Assembly: GCF_009766105.1 (NCBI RefSeq)
Contig: NZ_LMUH01000022.1
Coordinates: 576,571-638,008 of the forward strand
Length of the DNA stretch: 61,438 nucleotides
Reading direction: 5' to 3'
DNA from: Granulicella sp. S156
GTDB taxonomy: Bacteria; Acidobacteriota; Terriglobia; Terriglobales; Acidobacteriaceae
Shown: positions 59,537 to 61,438 of the stretch, piece by piece
How positions within the stretch are numbered: position 1 is the first letter of the stretch
Layout: each line of letters begins with the position of its first letter
Notes under the pieces: model-generated
Told to the model about the DNA's origin: nothing
Seen by the model: the letters and a program-made list of their open reading frames with translations, nothing else
Databases searched by the model: none
Position numbers and translations under genes: made by a program

Positions 59537-60274
59537 CTGCGTATCGCGCTCTTTGTCGCCTGCTATAACGACACGCTGTTCCCGCAGACCGGAATCGCCG
59601 TCACGCGTGTGCTCGAACGTCTGGGTCACACCATCGAGTTCCCGGTGCAGCAGACCTGCTGCGGCCAGATGCACTACAACACCGGCTACCACCGCGAGGC
59701 CGTGCCGCTGGTGCGGCGCTTCGTCGAGATGTTCCGCGACGCCGAGGCCGTCTGTGTCCCCTCCGCCTCCTGCGTGGCGATGATGCGCGAGCACTACGTG
59801 ATGATGGCTGAAGCCGAAGACGATCCAGCCTTCCTGGCTGAAGTTCGCAGTCTTCTGCCCCGCGTCTTCGAGTTCTCCGAGCTGCTCGTCAACCGCCTCG
59901 GACTGGAAGATGTAGGAGCAGCCTTCCCACACAGCGTCACCTACCATCCTTCGTGCCACTCCCTGCGCATGCTGCACGTGGGCGATGCGCCGGTAAAGCT
60001 GCTGCGCTCCGTCCGCGACCTCACCCTGTTGGAGCTGCCGAATAAAGAGCAGTGCTGCGGCTTCGGCGGCACGTTTGCCGTCAAGAATCCCGACGTCTCC
60101 GTAGCCATGCTCACCGAAAAGGACGCCTGCGTCGTACAGACCGGCGCCGAAGTCGTGACTGCGCTCGACAACTCCTGCCTGATGCAGATCTACGGCGGCC
60201 TGCACCGCTCCGGTTCGAAGGTCCGCACATTGCACCTGGCAGAGATTCTCGAATCGACCGGAGGCCTCGCTTGA
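59537..60274 (+). CDS. lutA: Lactate utilisation iron-sulfur oxidoreductase subunit LutA (CCG domains)
   Basis: A 245-residue protein with two CCG domains, C41-C42-G in QQTCCGQMHYNTGY and C173-C174-G in NKEQCCGFGGTFAVKNPDVS. LutA with LutB and LutC oxidises L-lactate to pyruvate in Bacillus-type pathways. The coding start appears to be CTG 59537: GGAGG lies six bases upstream, the sequence then reads LRIALFVACYNDTLFPQTGI as in the family, and no ATG, GTG or TTG exists in frame back to a stop at 59492. The next in-frame alternative, GTG 59609, would remove this conserved N-terminus. The stop overlaps the lutB start. Confidence 0.85.
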   Translation: MRIALFVACYNDTLFPQTGIAVTRVLERLGHTIEFPVQQTCCGQMHYNTGYHREAVPLVRRFVEMFRDAEAVCVPSASCVAMMREHYVMMAEAEDDPAFLAEVRSLLPRVFEFSELLVNRLGLEDVGAAFPHSVTYHPSCHSLRMLHVGDAPVKLLRSVRDLTLLELPNKEQCCGFGGTFAVKNPDVSVAMLTEKDACVVQTGAEVVTALDNSCLMQIYGGLHRSGSKVRTLHLAEILESTGGLA

Positions 60275-61438
60275 GCATCGTCGTCGGCAAGACCTCCAAA
60301 GCACCCGACTTCCCTATCGCGGCAAAGACCGCGCTGAAGAACGATCAGCTTCGCCGCAACGTCGCACACGCCACGAACGTCATCCGCAGCAAACGCGCAC
60401 TGCGCGTAGAAGAGATGCCCGACTGGGAGGACCTTCGCCAAGCCGGCAGTGAGGTCAAGGCGCATACGCTCGCGCATCTCGACCACTACCTGGAAGAGTT
60501 CGCCCGCAACTGCGAACGCGCCGGCGGCAAGGTCCACTGGGCGCGCGATGCCGACGAAGCCAACAACATCGCCATCAAACTTATCCGCCACTACGGCGGC
60601 ATAGAGCCAGGCATTGAAGTCATCAAAGTGAAAACGATGACCTCCGACGAAGTGCAGATGAACCACGCCCTCGAAGCCGAGGACATCAAGCCCATCGAGA
60701 CCGACCTCGCCGACATGATCGTGCAGCTAGGCCACGACGAGCCCTCCCACATCGTCGTTCCGGCATTGCACAAAAATCGCTTTGAGATCCGCGACATCTT
60801 CCGCGAGAAGATGAGGCTACCCGATCTCACCGACCAGCCCGAAGACCTCACCAACGCCGCTCGCCACTATCTCCGCAACCGCTTCCTGCGCGCCAAGATC
60901 GGCATCAGCGGAGCCAACTTCGCCATCGCCGAGACCGGCTCGGTCGGCGTCGTCGAGTCCGAAGGCAACGGCCGCATGTGCGTCACGCTGCCCGACGTGC
61001 TCATCACCCTCATCGGCATCGAGAAAGTAATCCCCACCTTCGCCGACCTCGAAGTCTTCCTTCAAACACTTCCCCGCTCTGCTACCGGCGAGCGCATGAA
61101 CCCCTACAACTCCATCTGGACCGGCGTCACGCCGGGCGATGGCCCACAGGCCTTTCACGTCATCCTTCTCGACAACGGCCGCACCAAACTTCTGGCAGAC
61201 GACATAGAGCGCGAGACCCTCGCCTGCATCCGTTGCGGCGCATGCCTCAACGCCTGCCCCGTCTATCGTGAGACCGGCGGCCATGCCTATGGCTCGATCT
61301 ACTCCGGCCCCATCGGCGCCATCCTCTCTCCGCAGTTGCAATCCCTGGAACACTCGCGCTCACTGCCGTTTGCCTCCACCCTCTGCGGCGCATGCTACGA
61401 AGTCTGCCCGGTCAAGATCAACATCCCTGAGGTGCTGA
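60271..61438 (+). CDS. lutB: Lactate utilisation iron-sulfur protein LutB, partial (3' end beyond window)
   Basis: 389 codons are visible, starting at TTG 60271 with GGAGG six bases upstream and overlapping the lutA stop by four bases. The LutB/YkgF body is clear: DWEDLRQAGSEVKAHTLAHL, NNIAIKLIRHYGG, HIVVPALHKNRFEIRDIF, GISGANFAIAETGSVGVVES and NPYNSIWTGVTPGDGPQAFH. Two iron-sulfur motifs follow, CIRCGACLNACPVYRETGG near residue 320 and TLCGACYEVCPVKINIPEV at the window edge. LutB transfers electrons from lactate oxidation to the chain. It is coupled to lutA, and lutC would be expected immediately downstream. Confidence 0.9.
   Translation, partial: MSIVVGKTSKAPDFPIAAKTALKNDQLRRNVAHATNVIRSKRALRVEEMPDWEDLRQAGSEVKAHTLAHLDHYLEEFARNCERAGGKVHWARDADEANNIAIKLIRHYGGIEPGIEVIKVKTMTSDEVQMNHALEAEDIKPIETDLADMIVQLGHDEPSHIVVPALHKNRFEIRDIFREKMRLPDLTDQPEDLTNAARHYLRNRFLRAKIGISGANFAIAETGSVGVVESEGNGRMCVTLPDVLITLIGIEKVIPTFADLEVFLQTLPRSATGERMNPYNSIWTGVTPGDGPQAFHVILLDNGRTKLLADDIERETLACIRCGACLNACPVYRETGGHAYGSIYSGPIGAILSPQLQSLEHSRSLPFASTLCGACYEVCPVKINIPEVL

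Noticed and set aside
1..61438. CRISPR array, tRNA, rRNA, prophage, or restriction and defence genes
   Set aside because: Nothing resembling a repeat-spacer array, cloverleaf with CCA end, phage structural gene or nuclease-methylase pair was noticed. No window-wide computation was possible, so weak examples could be missed.

Overview
The window looks like chromosome of an Acidobacteriota soil heterotroph of the Terriglobia type (Granulicella, Edaphobacter or Terriglobus relatives). This rests on protein character, not on a search. There are five very large TonB-dependent receptors of the Oar type with an N-terminal carboxypeptidase-regulatory-like domain, a BlaI regulator next to an M56 peptidase that carries a GWxTD domain, many Tat-exported sugar enzymes, a CadC-type regulator with TPR repeats, and moderately high GC. 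No tRNA, rRNA, insertion sequence, phage gene or CRISPR array was seen.

Layout. 1-7.5 kb: a divergent pair of TonB receptors around a promoter region with a repeated 19-bp box. 7.6-8.5 kb: a small cytochrome c biogenesis pair (ccmC, ccmD-like). 8.9-10.8 kb: a BlaI repressor and M56-GWxTD membrane protein with a readable two-operator promoter. 11.1-19.9 kb: a leftward sugar locus (TIM-barrel isomerase/epimerase, Tat-exported Gfo/Idh/MocA oxidoreductase, TonB receptor, M81 metallopeptidase) facing a ROK repressor. 20-28.7 kb: a membrane-anchored regulator of an unusual type, a TonB receptor and a GH106-like alpha-L-rhamnosidase. 28.8-33.9 kb: a CpxA/CpxR-like sensor and regulator separated by a gene on the other strand, and a beta-propeller protein. 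34-39.3 kb: three Tat-exported carbohydrate enzymes (Gfo/Idh/MocA, GH2, alginate-lyase family). 39.3-45.4 kb: a CadC-TPR regulator, a small operon with two DUF3617-like paralogues behind a hairpin that covers the ribosome binding site, and a KdpD/KdpE-like pair. 45.5-51.3 kb: a TonB receptor and an APC permease. 51.6-61.4 kb: an L-rhamnose catabolic locus.

The rhamnose locus is the most coherent system. RhaT imports L-rhamnose, RhaI isomerises it to L-rhamnulose, RhaB phosphorylates it, and a two-domain aldolase/dehydrogenase splits the product and can oxidise lactaldehyde to L-lactate. LutA and LutB, directly behind rhaT, would take lactate to pyruvate. The GH106-like enzyme 27 kb away could release rhamnose from plant or microbial polymers. 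The regulator inside the locus joins an IclR-type winged helix to a LacI-like periplasmic-binding-protein domain, an unusual pairing. Two conserved boxes in the rha promoters are candidate binding sites; one matches a 14-nt sequence in the ROK promoter, which suggests cross-talk between the two sugar loci.

All functions are read from sequence patterns. Motif comparisons were made by eye and have no computed significance.
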